DNA from: Chrysochromulina tobinii
Lineage: Eukaryota > Haptophyta > Prymnesiales > Chrysochromulinaceae
DNA: 31,143 nt
NCBI GenBank assembly: GCA_001275005.1
Contig: JWZX01002184.1
Coordinates: 1 to 31,143, forward strand
Reading direction: 5' to 3'
How positions within the stretch are numbered: position 1 is the first letter of the stretch; every line of letters starts with the position of its first letter. Position numbers and translations under genes: made by a program. Positions 6,856 to 15,551 of the stretch are shown here, one piece after another. The notes below the pieces were generated by a model. The model searched no databases. It was not told where the DNA came from and saw only the letters and a program-made list of their open reading frames with translations.

Positions 6856-9235
6856 CTGGCGCCTCACCCTTCGTGAGGCCGGCCTTTTCTGGCGCCTCCT
6901 TCTTGGGCTTCCTTTTGAACACGGCGGCGAGGGACTTATGGTGCGGCTGCAGCATGTACTGGCTATTGAACTTGGCCTGGTCCTCGAAGCAGCACACGAA
7001 GATCGTCGTGATCGTGCAGTCGAAAACGTTCATGCACGCGGACGTCATGAGCACGGCACCGATGTAGATGGCGATCGCCGGGTACATTGGGACTGTGTTG
7101 CCGTTCATTTCGCACAAGTAGAAGCCAATGATGGCGCAGGCGAGCGGCGCGGTGAGCAACGAGATGATTCGGATGAGGAAGATGACGATGCCGTTCACCG
7201 TCACCTGGCCTGCGTGTGTTATGAAGAACACGCACGTCTGCCCGCACGCATAGCAGAAACTATGCCCGTTGGAGGCGACGAAGACGAGGCCATACATTGA
7301 GATCATCTTGACGGTGCGCCGAATGCAGCTGAGGCAGCAGCCGACGCAGAAGAAGGCGATCTTCATGATCATGCTGCCCTGGCCCTGGGCCTCCATCTGT
7401 TTCTGGACGTACGCGACGGCGACGCGCAGCATGTCGAAGAAAGCGATGATGAAGGCAGCAAAGGCGACCGAGCCCGTGTGGAAGATCAGCGTCAGCCACA
7501 TCGATTTCGCGAGCGGCAGGCATTGTCTGTTCTCCTTGTCCCCCTTGAAGTAATACCACCAGCTGGTCGTCATCGACATGGACGTCCAGCCGACGCCAGC
7601 TACCCACTGGTACCAGACGAAGAAGCCGTACAGGTGGACCGCGAGCATGGCTATCTTCAAGTTGCCGCTCTCCGAGATGTCGCGCAACATGCCGCCGATC
7701 GGATCGACAGAGGTCGTGTTGGCGTACGAGAGCGCAAGGTCGTATGCCTCGGCCTTTGTCGTGCGCAGCATGATGACGCCGAGGATGAACCAGAAGGCCA
7801 CTGCCACCTGAAGGAACGACATGAGGATGGGGAAGATGAGGAGGGTGGGTACGTCCTTGAAGACCGTGGTTGCCTCCTTGATGATTGCGGCGCAGATAGC
7901 AATCTTCTTGCGCCAGAGCATGATGCTGATCAACGTGATCACCGTGATCACCGCCAGAACCCAGAAGCCGGCCGTGTAAATCCAGTTGGAGCCATCCTCG
8001 ACCGCGGCAAGCTGCGCGCCGATGACGTCAGGGATGGTCTGGTTGGCCTTGTTCGTGGCCTTGCTGATCAGGTCGGCGCCGCTCAGGCCCGCGATCGAGA
8101 TGCCCGAGCGCGTGAAGCAGATGAGCAGGGCAAATACCTCGACGCCCACCAGCAGAAGGAGCAGGCCGTAGATAATGATCTTCGTGCAGAGGTAGAGGAG
8201 AATCATGTAAAAGACGGAGACGACGATGGGTGCAAGGATGCCAAGCGCGAGGATGTAGTAAATTCCCTCTTGCAGCGAGGTGATGACCTCGAAGAAGCCA
8301 CCCACGACCTCCGCAATCGAGGCGAGCGCCGCCGCACTCGCGTCGTCCGACGCCGCGAGCTGGTATTGCATGGTCTCCGTCTCCTTGGCCTCGACGATAC
8401 ACGCCAACCTCATTGCCGAGTTCGTCATCCGCCACGAAGCGCCGAACTGCGGAGAATCGGTCTGGCACACGGCGCCCGCGGCGACCGCGTCCGGCATCGT
8501 GCAGTTCGGGTACGCGCACATCGTCGCGTACTTCGAGAAGCCATCGATGCGCGGCACGCAGCGGTTCATGAACTCCGAGGTGGGCGTCGCTGAGATCCAC
8601 TGCGGAAGCGTGCGCTTGCCGGGCAGGCGTTTGATCGCTCTCGTCGTTGGGTTGTTGGGCTCGCCATTGGTCCAGCCGTAGTCTGTCACCATCTGAGGGG
8701 AATTGAGATTGAATTGTTTGGGGCACTCGTTGACGCAGACGGCGTACAATTTGAGGTTCCAGTACTGCTGCGTTGCGACGACGGTCGGCTGCTCCGACAG
8801 ATCGATCGGAATCCGGGGATAGAATGCCTTCTGTCCACGACCGCCCGTGCCGCACATATTACCCATGTAGTCCGAATCCCAGACCAGCGAATGCCAGTCG
8901 CCCGCCGCAACGCCAATAGCCATGATGGCGATCAGGAGGCCGGTAAAGGAGAGGAAGATGAGGCAGCACAGAATGTCTTTGCACATGCGGACACCGCGCA
9001 GCGGGTTCTGCTTCTTGGGCGCTTCATCACGCCTTCCGCAGCACGAAAAGCAGCCTGCGGTAGGGCACGCGAGGCAGGCGTGAGCGTACAGCGGCAGGCT
9101 CTTTGCGCGCACAGGAGCCTGCAGGGCCGCACGGGGTGCCCTGTTGCCTAGCGAATGGAAAGCCTGCCCTGTGTTCGCAGTACAGCGTTTGGGAGCGCGC
9201 TTGGGTGCAAGGGGTGGACGGCAGTGCATACCCAT
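6842..9235 (-). CDS. Choline transporter-like protein (SLC44/CTL family)
   Basis: Spliced model: exon 1 is 9235-9232 (ATG plus one G) and exon 2 is 9054-6842, giving 738 residues. The joined N-terminus reads MGCFSCCGRRDE, close to the MGCC-type starts of CTL proteins; the unspliced frame instead gives an unrelated leader and lacks an ATG at its 5' end. The first membrane segment (about 27-50) follows MCKDILCC. A long Cys-containing extracellular loop (about 51-260) comes next, then eight or so further membrane segments between about 265 and 690, ending in a basic/acidic cytosolic tail. The C-terminal half (GQVTVNGIVIFLIR, YIGAVLMTSACMNVFDCTITTIFVCCFEDQ, the latter split by membrane residues) carries the family pattern. 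Family members move choline or ethanolamine, or have uncertain substrates; the actual substrate here is unknown. Confidence 0.92.
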   Translation of the reverse strand: MGMHCRPPLAPKRAPKRCTANTGQAFHSLGNRAPRAALQAPVRAKSLPLYAHACLACPTAGCFSCCGRRDEAPKKQNPLRGVRMCKDILCCLIFLSFTGLLIAIMAIGVAAGDWHSLVWDSDYMGNMCGTGGRGQKAFYPRIPIDLSEQPTVVATQQYWNLKLYAVCVNECPKQFNLNSPQMVTDYGWTNGEPNNPTTRAIKRLPGKRTLPQWISATPTSEFMNRCVPRIDGFSKYATMCAYPNCTMPDAVAAGAVCQTDSPQFGASWRMTNSAMRLACIVEAKETETMQYQLAASDDASAAALASIAEVVGGFFEVITSLQEGIYYILALGILAPIVVSVFYMILLYLCTKIIIYGLLLLLVGVEVFALLICFTRSGISIAGLSGADLISKATNKANQTIPDVIGAQLAAVEDGSNWIYTAGFWVLAVITVITLISIMLWRKKIAICAAIIKEATTVFKDVPTLLIFPILMSFLQVAVAFWFILGVIMLRTTKAEAYDLALSYANTTSVDPIGGMLRDISESGNLKIAMLAVHLYGFFVWYQWVAGVGWTSMSMTTSWWYYFKGDKENRQCLPLAKSMWLTLIFHTGSVAFAAFIIAFFDMLRVAVAYVQKQMEAQGQGSMIMKIAFFCVGCCLSCIRRTVKMISMYGLVFVASNGHSFCYACGQTCVFFITHAGQVTVNGIVIFLIRIISLLTAPLACAIIGFYLCEMNGNTVPMYPAIAIYIGAVLMTSACMNVFDCTITTIFVCCFEDQAKFNSQYMLQPHHKSLAAVFKRKPKKEAPEKAGLTKGEAPEVEA
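9055..9231 (-). other. Intron 1 of CTL gene (177 nt, GT-AG)
   Basis: On the minus strand the donor is ATGG|GTATGC at 9231 and the acceptor is CCTACCGCAG| ending at 9055. Phase 1: G from exon 1 joins GC of exon 2 to make Gly-2. Removing it restores a family-like N-terminus and brings the protein from an overlong frame to a normal CTL length. Confidence 0.8.
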
Positions 9236-9594
9236 CCTTGAGGCCAGGCTGTTGACGTTGAGCGGCCTTGCGCGGCGCAGTCGACTTGCGGCAACAGGGC
9301 AAAGAACAAGGAGCGTTTTTCCCCCAAAACCCAATTCGTACGTAATGACTAAATCCCATTCGACTAATTCCGCAAGATGAAAAAGAGATGTGGACGTTGA
9401 GCAGGGTGCGATGCACAACCAGTGCGGACCGCTTTTCGGTCGTGAGCCCGATGCAATCAGTAGCTATCTATAGCAATCCCGGTTTATGGAAATTATGCGG
9501 CCACGGTTACACCACTATTGTCACCTCCTCCCCGAAGAGTCCCCCGCCTTGACCCTCGATTCACCTAGAATCTCAGAGATTGCGCCGGTACCCT
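9236..9594. other. Spacer between EGF-protein gene 3' end and CTL gene start
   Basis: Two minus-strand genes flank this stretch, which must hold the 3' UTR of neither and the promoter and 5' UTR of the CTL gene near 9236-9480. Sequence around 9400-9500 is AT-richer. No further gene is seen. Confidence 0.5.
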
Positions 9595-11430
9595 TCATGC
9601 TCCCCGCTGAACATCCAGCCGGCTCTCTGGGAGATTGCGCCGGGGGTTCTTTGCCTGCGGCGGCGGCGGCGGCGTCTGGGTCGCCGCTGAGACGGCAAAG
9701 ATGGGTTCAAAGAGCGGCGCGTTGCGCCACGTCTTCGCGTAATACTCCCACATGGGTACTGCCGCGGTGCCATAACGGCCACGCCACCGGTTGACGAGGT
9801 AGCCCGAGAGGCAGAAGCACGTGAGCAGGAGGAGCGCGAGCAGCATCACCAAGAGCACCGGGTAGTACCCCATCAAGCCGCCCACGAAGATCTCCGTCAC
9901 GATCTCCCAAGGTGTCTGCAGCGCGAGCTTGGAGCAGTCGTAGTCGGTGTAGCCGTCGCGGCACGAGCACACACCGTTGGTACACTCGCCATGACCGAAG
10001 CACCGGTGGGGGCACTCCTGGTTGCAGGCGGGGCCCGAGAAGCCGTCCTTACACACACAGCCTTCGCTCGCCGAGCAGCGCCCGTTGGTCGTCTGCTCGC
10101 CATTCAGACGGCTGCTCGTACAGTTTTGAGGGCAGCTCATCGTCTCGCAGTGGACGCCGGAATAGCCTGGGAAGCAGCGGCACGAGCCCGCGCCATCGCC
10201 AGAAGAGCCGGCGCTCACGCCGGCGCTCACGCAGTCGCCGTTGCCGTTGCAACCCTCAGTGCCGCAGTCGGCGATGCTCACGAGGCACGTCGCGCCAATG
10301 AAGTGCGACTTGCACAGGCAGATGAGCTCGAAGCTGCCGAGGGAGGGGCGTGAGCATGTCCCACGCGATGGACCGCCGCATGAATCGACGCACGCTGCCT
10401 GCGTGTGCAGCTCGCAGCGTGCGCCATGCCAGCCCGGAGCGCACGCGCACTGGCCCGCGACGCACGTGCCCTTTTCGGTGCAGCCGCCGCTGCAGCTGGA
10501 GACGTTGCAGTTGGCGCCTCCGTAGCCGTCCGCGCAAACACAGGTGCTGCCTTGGCAAGTGCCGAACACGCCACACCCGCCCGCGCAGCCCGTCTCGCAC
10601 GCGCGGCCCGAAAAGTCCTCGTGGCACACGCACGCGCCACCCTCGCACGAGCCCCTGCCGGAGCAGGGAGTCTGCCCCTGTCCCAGCGGGCACGCTGGCA
10701 TCACCTCCGCCACGTCAGCGCCACTGAGCTCAACGGAGGAGTGGACGCTCGCTTCGGGAGCATGCTCGAAGAGGGTGGTGGCCGCCAGTGTGATCACGCC
10801 CGCCACGGCCAGAGTGGCACCGTGGCCAGCGGCGAACGATTCGGCCGCGGATGCGTCGTCGGGCTGTATTGGCGAGCCGCCGCGCAGCTTATCGGCCGTT
10901 CGCCGCATGGAGCGGTACGACTCTGCAAGGCCGGGCACGCGCGAGGCCGCGGCGAGCAGGCGCTGGCACCGCGCAGGGACCGGCTTGCCAGCGCCACTGG
11001 CTCCCAAGGGTCTGAAGGCATCATCCGCCGCGCCGTCGAGACCATCGGGCGAAGTCCATCCTAGAGCAGAGAGGTCGCACGGCGCCTCTGCCTTGGAGGT
11101 TGGCGTGGCAGGCACGTGCGCGCCCCCCGGCGAGGGGCAGTGGAGCGCGGCGACGCTTCCCTCCTCCTCCTCTGCGCGGCCCACGGAGAGCCGAACGCGC
11201 CCGCCCACCTTGACGCCACGGCAATCCTTGATGACCACGGTCTTCGAGCCACGGTGCACACGCTCGGCGATGGTTGTGTGCGCCACCCACGCTCCCGGCT
11301 GCCGCTCGCCGGGCGATCCCGGTTGTGCCCCGAGCTCGTACTCCGCCGCCGATGAGAGGAGTGCCGACAGGAGTGCCGTCAGAATCACCAACAACGAGTT
11401 GATCCGCGTTGTGGGCCTGTTGCTATCCAT
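9595..11430 (-). CDS. Type I membrane protein with seven EGF/tenascin-like repeats
   Basis: The 611-residue protein starts with a hydrophobic signal segment (about 12-29). An N-terminal region of unknown fold (30-240) has a hydrophobic patch at about 203-220. Seven EGF-like repeats lie between 247 and 500, with the repeated pattern CSGRGSC...CVCHEDFSGRAC, each with six Cys and the C-x-C...G-x-x-G-x-x-C ending typical of tenascin-like EGF. One membrane segment (about 523-545) precedes a 65-residue basic, Pro-rich cytosolic tail. The architecture fits a surface adhesion or receptor-type protein; ligand and role are unknown. Cys number varies in repeats 4-6, which carry insertions (about 354-365, 401-412 and 438-450). 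It is followed on the same strand by the CTL gene, with no sign of a functional link. Confidence 0.88.
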   Translation of the reverse strand: MDSNRPTTRINSLLVILTALLSALLSSAAEYELGAQPGSPGERQPGAWVAHTTIAERVHRGSKTVVIKDCRGVKVGGRVRLSVGRAEEEEGSVAALHCPSPGGAHVPATPTSKAEAPCDLSALGWTSPDGLDGAADDAFRPLGASGAGKPVPARCQRLLAAASRVPGLAESYRSMRRTADKLRGGSPIQPDDASAAESFAAGHGATLAVAGVITLAATTLFEHAPEASVHSSVELSGADVAEVMPACPLGQGQTPCSGRGSCEGGACVCHEDFSGRACETGCAGGCGVFGTCQGSTCVCADGYGGANCNVSSCSGGCTEKGTCVAGQCACAPGWHGARCELHTQAACVDSCGGPSRGTCSRPSLGSFELICLCKSHFIGATCLVSIADCGTEGCNGNGDCVSAGVSAGSSGDGAGSCRCFPGYSGVHCETMSCPQNCTSSRLNGEQTTNGRCSASEGCVCKDGFSGPACNQECPHRCFGHGECTNGVCSCRDGYTDYDCSKLALQTPWEIVTEIFVGGLMGYYPVLLVMLLALLLLTCFCLSGYLVNRWRGRYGTAAVPMWEYYAKTWRNAPLFEPIFAVSAATQTPPPPPQAKNPRRNLPESRLDVQRGA

Positions 11431-12104
11431 AGGAGCTTTTCGTCTTTCCTTTCTTAGCCGTGGTCTTCAAGTCAAGACAAGTCAAGTCATGTCAAGTGCT
11501 AACCTCGAACATTCGATAGGCTTCCTGTATAGGTTGTCTGTTGTTTATGAAGTGACTTGACGTGACTAGCCGTGCATTTCCAATTTCGGGTATTAGCTTG
11601 CTTTGCCGACAACTGTTCGTGCGAGACCATGGTGCTCGGAGGTTGGGAGCTCTTGGAGAACTCTTGGAGCTGGCAGGCGTGGAGCGTGGACGCCGCCTTT
11701 GTTCGCTTTCCTCCTCCGTATCGCGAGCCGGCGAGATTGTGCACGCGCCGCGATGTTCCGTGGATTAGCGATTCGATTACCACCGCCACGCTCCCGCGAC
11801 TATGGGCCGCGCCGCGTGTGCCTGCCTGGACATAGAGTACGAGTACCCCTCGGCCCTCGCCACACACACACACGTGTGCGATCGGCCGTTGGGCTTGTTT
11901 TTACCTACTTACTTACTGCAGTGCGCCTTCTGCTATGATCCACGCCACGCTCCCGCTTGGCGTGGATCCGATTGGAGAGAACGAGATCTCTCGACCTTCA
12001 GCGGCTTGTCGCTTATGTGTGCCTCCGACCTATGGCCATGCTCCGACCCTGCACACTCCGCCATGCCCCTTCTGTGCGGCCATGCGTGCGGCGCGGCTGC
12101 GTCT
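11431..12104. other. Intergenic region with hairpin and short repeats
   Basis: This lies between the EGF-protein start (11430, minus) and the phosphatase stop (12105, minus), so it holds the EGF-gene promoter and the phosphatase 3' UTR. TCAAG-type pentamers cluster at 11468-11497. A CA tract lies near 11862-11874. The 14-nt CGCCACGCTCCCGC occurs at 11784-11797 and again inside the hairpin at 11944-11957. No supported gene was found. Confidence 0.55.
11937..11968. other. Perfect 11-bp inverted repeat (hairpin), 10-nt loop
   Basis: GATCCACGCCA at 11937-11947 is the exact reverse complement of 11958-11968; the loop is 11948-11957. It lies about 140 bp past the phosphatase stop. It could fold in the 3' UTR RNA or be a binding site; no function is assigned. 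Confidence 0.8.
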
Positions 12105-14126
12105 TCAAATGGCATCGCCCTTCTTATGAGACGACTTGGCTGCGGCGATGGCCGCCTCGTTCATCTCCATGTTGAAGCCACCGCCGCCAAAGTCGCTGTC
12201 GTCCATGGCCGCCTCCGCTCTCGTTTTGGACGATTTGCTCGACTGGTGGACCTTTCGGGACGAGAAAGCGTTCCCGAGCACGCCGAGGAGCAGCGCGCCG
12301 CACAGGCACCCGACGCCCAGCAAGCAGGCGCCCGCCACGGCGGCCGCACCGGTCGAGAGGCCGAGCGCCGTACCGAGCACTTGGTCGGACGGGGGAGGCG
12401 GGGGGGACAGGTCGCCGCTCAGCAGTGCTGCGACCGTGGATCGGAGCGGTTCGAGCACGCAGCGCTGGTCGATGGCTTGAAGCGCACGCGCGCGGAACTC
12501 GGTGTAGGGCACGTCGAGGAAAGTGGCGCGGCCTGGCGGCGCGTGAGGGTGCACTAGCGGCAGGTTGCTCCGCTGCTGTGCCATCGAGGCAGCTGTGAGC
12601 GTGCCAACCACGCGCCACTCGCCGTCCAGCGCACTCCGCGTCAGCTCGAGCGACAAGCTCGATCCGGTGGTCGCTGCGTCGAGATCGAAGGACTCGGTCA
12701 CCCAATGCACATCCAGCAGCCGGCGCAGATAGAGGAGGTTGAAGTCGTGTGCAAAGAGGGCGAGCACGAGGGGACGCGGCGAAGGCGGAGCGCGGCCGGA
12801 GGGGCGCCACGACGGGTGCGCGACGCCCGGCACCGGCGCATCCCGCACCACCTGCTCGAGGCTCGCCACTAAATAAGCAAGCGCGTGCGACGCGTAGGCA
12901 CGCGACGAGTTGCGGCCGGAGCCCAGCCACATCATGCGCTCGTGAACCCGATACAGCTGGGCGAGCTCGTCGAGCGGCACCTCGCCCCATGCAAACGGTT
13001 CAAGGCCCGAGGTCGCTTGCAGCACGAAGGCCTCAGCAAAGTAGCCCGCGACCGCGAGGGGTCCGTCAAAGTACTCCCAGTAGTGGGTGCGCTGGAAGGT
13101 CGCCGGAAGCTCGGAGAGCGTGCAGTTTGGTCCCAGAGCGTGCTGTGCGCACACGCTCGCCGAGCAGCACCCGATGAGCGTGCCCACGCGCTCGATCGGC
13201 TGGCGCAGAGCGTTTGTCAGCGCTGCTACATCGCCTCCGAAGTTCGCACGTACCTCGTCCTCGTCAGGTCCACTGCAGCCTTCGATGACGGCATGGTCCA
13301 GCACCACGGGAGCGAGGAGAGGCGATGAGCTGGGGGTCGCGGCCACGATGTCGGCTGTGCGTGCAGCCACACATTCGGTGGGAAACATGCCGGCGGCGAA
13401 CTCCTGAGCTGATTGCAGGTCACGTTGACTCAAGCCGTCGGCGACTAGGAGCGCATGCAGCGAGCAAGGATCGCCGCCCATGGAGCGCGCGATGAATTCG
13501 CCCATGTGCCGCATGAGCGCATGGCCGTTTGGCGTGAGCAGGTTTCTGTTGAAGTCGGTCGGCGTCATGTTCCAGTCGGCGGCTGGCGGCAATGGCCGCG
13601 TGCTCCACTGGTTGTAGCCGGCGGCGGAGCTCTCGTGTGGCGGCGGGTATGGCGATCGTTGCCCGTGGCGGTACAGGTGAATGGCTGCGACGGTCGTCAG
13701 GCGGGTCAGCGTACACGGCGTTGAGATGAAGACCGGCCCAGTGCTCGATGATGCCCACCCGTGCTTCAGGGTGATCGTGGCGCCGGCGCCCGTCGTCGAG
13801 ACGGTCGAGGAGTTAACGTTGTTGATGCGCGTGCCGTTGCACGTGGACAAACCGTTGCACCTGGACAAGCGCGAGTTGCACGTGCCGCGAGTGAACGTCG
13901 CGCCGCCAGTGAGCTCCATCAAGATTTGGCCCGGCGCGTTTGTTGTCGCCACGAGCGTCTCGCCGGCTGTGAACGTGCCGCCGCACGCCCTGCCGACAAA
14001 GGAGGCCGTGCTCTGGAAATCGCTGACGGATTTGGCAAACATGATGGTGGTGTTCACAGTCAAGGGCTGCGAGCAATTCATATGTGCCGGGTGACTGCAA
14101 ACTCCATGCAGCACGAGGAGCAACAT
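12105..14126 (-). CDS. Membrane-anchored histidine acid phosphatase (branch 2)
   Basis: The 673-residue protein contains both halves of the histidine-phosphatase active site: LYRHGQRSP (R153-H154-G155; His is the nucleophile) and FAHDFN (H460-D461; Asp is the proton donor). Family members remove phosphate from small esters, inositol phosphates or phosphoproteins; the substrate here cannot be told. Residues about 17-140 form an extra N-terminal region rich in Thr, Gly and Cys with many Asn-x-Ser/Thr sites, of unknown fold, where most family members begin near the RHG motif. A hydrophobic membrane segment (about 595-630) precedes a cytosolic tail rich in Lys, Met and Asp. The short N-terminal hydrophobic run (1-10) is a weak signal peptide, so an upstream exon is possible. 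An ectophosphatase role is inferred from topology. Confidence 0.85.
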   Translation of the reverse strand: MLLLVLHGVCSHPAHMNCSQPLTVNTTIMFAKSVSDFQSTASFVGRACGGTFTAGETLVATTNAPGQILMELTGGATFTRGTCNSRLSRCNGLSTCNGTRINNVNSSTVSTTGAGATITLKHGWASSSTGPVFISTPCTLTRLTTVAAIHLYRHGQRSPYPPPHESSAAGYNQWSTRPLPPAADWNMTPTDFNRNLLTPNGHALMRHMGEFIARSMGGDPCSLHALLVADGLSQRDLQSAQEFAAGMFPTECVAARTADIVAATPSSSPLLAPVVLDHAVIEGCSGPDEDEVRANFGGDVAALTNALRQPIERVGTLIGCCSASVCAQHALGPNCTLSELPATFQRTHYWEYFDGPLAVAGYFAEAFVLQATSGLEPFAWGEVPLDELAQLYRVHERMMWLGSGRNSSRAYASHALAYLVASLEQVVRDAPVPGVAHPSWRPSGRAPPSPRPLVLALFAHDFNLLYLRRLLDVHWVTESFDLDAATTGSSLSLELTRSALDGEWRVVGTLTAASMAQQRSNLPLVHPHAPPGRATFLDVPYTEFRARALQAIDQRCVLEPLRSTVAALLSGDLSPPPPPSDQVLGTALGLSTGAAAVAGACLLGVGCLCGALLLGVLGNAFSSRKVHQSSKSSKTRAEAAMDDSDFGGGGFNMEMNEAAIAAAKSSHKKGDAI

Positions 14127-14309
14127 TCCCAGGTGCCCCGACGAGAGCGCGAGTCAAGCGACGCGGCGAAAGAAAACGCGATCACATGCCACGTCACGTT
14201 CCGATTTAGGCGAGGACGTTGGAACGTGACGGTTATTGATCTTACAGAAAAATTTCGCGTTGTGTTGAACTTTCGCGGAGCGGATGCGGATTGGCCTGCC
14301 GACGACCAT
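14127..14309. promoter_or_regulatory. Divergent spacer with 11-bp inverted repeat containing ACGT cores
   Basis: Between two divergent ATGs (183 bp), CGTCACGTTCC at 14192-14202 is exactly mirrored by its reverse complement at 14221-14231, 18 nt apart. Each arm includes an ACGT or CGTCA/TGACG core of the kind bound by bZIP factors, which is known of that family but untested here. The symmetric position suits an operator shared by both genes. Confidence 0.55.
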
Positions 14310-14865
14310 ATGATGCGGCCCTTCTCAATACTGCTGCTCTTCCTCTGCAGTATGCTGGCATCTGTAGGCTGCGCGACTGAGCGTGATGACGGCGAGAACC
14401 TCATCCACTCTGCTGAAGTCGACATGAGCAAGCTGAATGAGTACTTGCAAGCAGACAAGGAGAATGAGATCAACGTAGAGTCGCTGTAAGTCAGCGGAGT
14501 GGCCCTTGCTATGGGCGTTCACGTTCCCCCAATGATGCGTCGCTGCAGCGCACGGTCCCTGATCAGATTCACTTACAAGCGCACGCCTCGAACACAGATA
14601 CGCCGACTTGCAATCACGTTTCAACGCGGTGAAGCGAGAATGGCAACGAGCAGATGTCGAACGACAGGCGATGCGCCGCGCGCTCACGGAAGCGCGGAAG
14701 AACGTTGAGACGGTTTCTACGCAAAATCGACGCATGAGCTCGCTGTTGAAGGCAGTTCGGCTCGAGCAGCAGCGCCTGAGCAAGGCCAAGGAGACGGTCA
14801 TGCAGGCACTCGCAATGGATGAGAGCCTTGACCTGAGCGACAACGACACTTTGACGAGCACGTAG
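14310..14865 (+). CDS. Small secreted or membrane coiled-coil protein, two exons
   Basis: Exon 1 (14310-14485) encodes MMRPFSILLLFLCSMLASVGC, a clear signal peptide, followed by an acidic stretch. It ends at a consensus donor GCT|GTAAGT. Exon 2 ends at the TAG at 14863-14865 and encodes a continuous charged coiled coil (AVKREWQRADVERQAMRR and onward) with an acidic C-terminus. Two acceptors keep the frame: AG at 14578-14579 (153 residues, better heptads) or AG at 14596-14597 (147 residues). The first is preferred. No family is recognised. The gene is divergent from the phosphatase gene, and both products seem bound for the secretory route. Mature protein is about 130 residues. Confidence 0.7.
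14486..14579 (+). other. Intron of small coiled-coil gene (94 nt; alternative end 14597)
   Basis: Donor GTAAGT at 14486; acceptor CTTACAAG ending 14579, preceded by CTGATCAG that could serve as a branch point. The alternative acceptor AACACAG ends at 14597, 18 nt later and in the same phase, so a six-residue splice variant is possible. Without splicing the frame stops immediately at the TAA inside the donor. Confidence 0.7.
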
Positions 14866-15551
14866 AAGAAGAGAGTCCCCCTTTGCGTGGTCCACGTGCA
14901 CCGCGGCGTTCTGGCCGTCCGCAAGACACGGCCGCCAACCATCCTTCGGTTGTCGGTACTCTGTACACGGCTGCAGGGGCATGCTCGCTCGGTTCCGATG
15001 GACGACACGAATGCGCACTCCTCGCGGACCTCAAAGAGCTCAGTGGCTAGCACGTCGAGTAGCTAGTCACGAGAATGTTCGAGTCTCGCATTGGGAGCGT
15101 ACTTCTTTTAGGAGAGCGTACACGCAGAGAGCCCCCGCCCGTTCGCCGTTGCATGTCGACACACACCCGCATCATTGATCAGGATTCTTTGTTTACTCAC
15201 TTGTAGGCGACTACCTAACAACAGAATTGAGTAGCCCACGAGACTCGAGAGCGAGTTACTCAAGATTGATGAGTTCACCGTTCTCCAATTGCCGTTCTCT
15301 TCCTATCCTTCTATGAGTGTTAAACTTTATGTGATGTTGGCCGGGGACCGGGGACAGCCGTTCATTGACGGACGGAGGTGTGGTGACTGAGTGTCATCGC
15401 TCTCGTGGGCTTGATGACCATATTCTGTGATGGAATGCGATTGCAGGATGATTGTGTTCATCATTCAAGTTACCGTCGCTTTCGTGGAGAGGAAAGAGTG
15501 CACGGGTTGGCGCAAGCGGCTTTTTGCGCGACAGGACGACGAGATTGATCG
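14866..15551. other. Intergenic region, probable promoter of OTU gene
   Basis: About 690 bp between two + strand genes. The part at about 15180-15330 is clearly AT-richer than the surrounding exons. The antisense open frame covering 14325-15053 has no family features and overlaps the spliced gene, so it is not called. No other gene is seen. Confidence 0.5.

Noticed and set aside
6425-7593. Plus-strand frames over the CTL 3' half, including a 291-residue frame at 6425-7300
   Set aside because: Antisense to conserved membrane-protein sequence; no signal, domain or plausible start.
7478-8593. 371-residue plus-strand frame
   Set aside because: Acidic/basic low-complexity mirror of the CTL gene; no family features.
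10544-11560. 338-residue plus-strand frame
   Set aside because: Lies opposite the EGF repeats and signal peptide of a well-supported minus-strand gene.
14325-15053. 242-residue minus-strand frame
   Set aside because: Overlaps the spliced secreted coiled-coil gene, which has a signal peptide, consensus splice site and coiled coil; the antisense frame has none.
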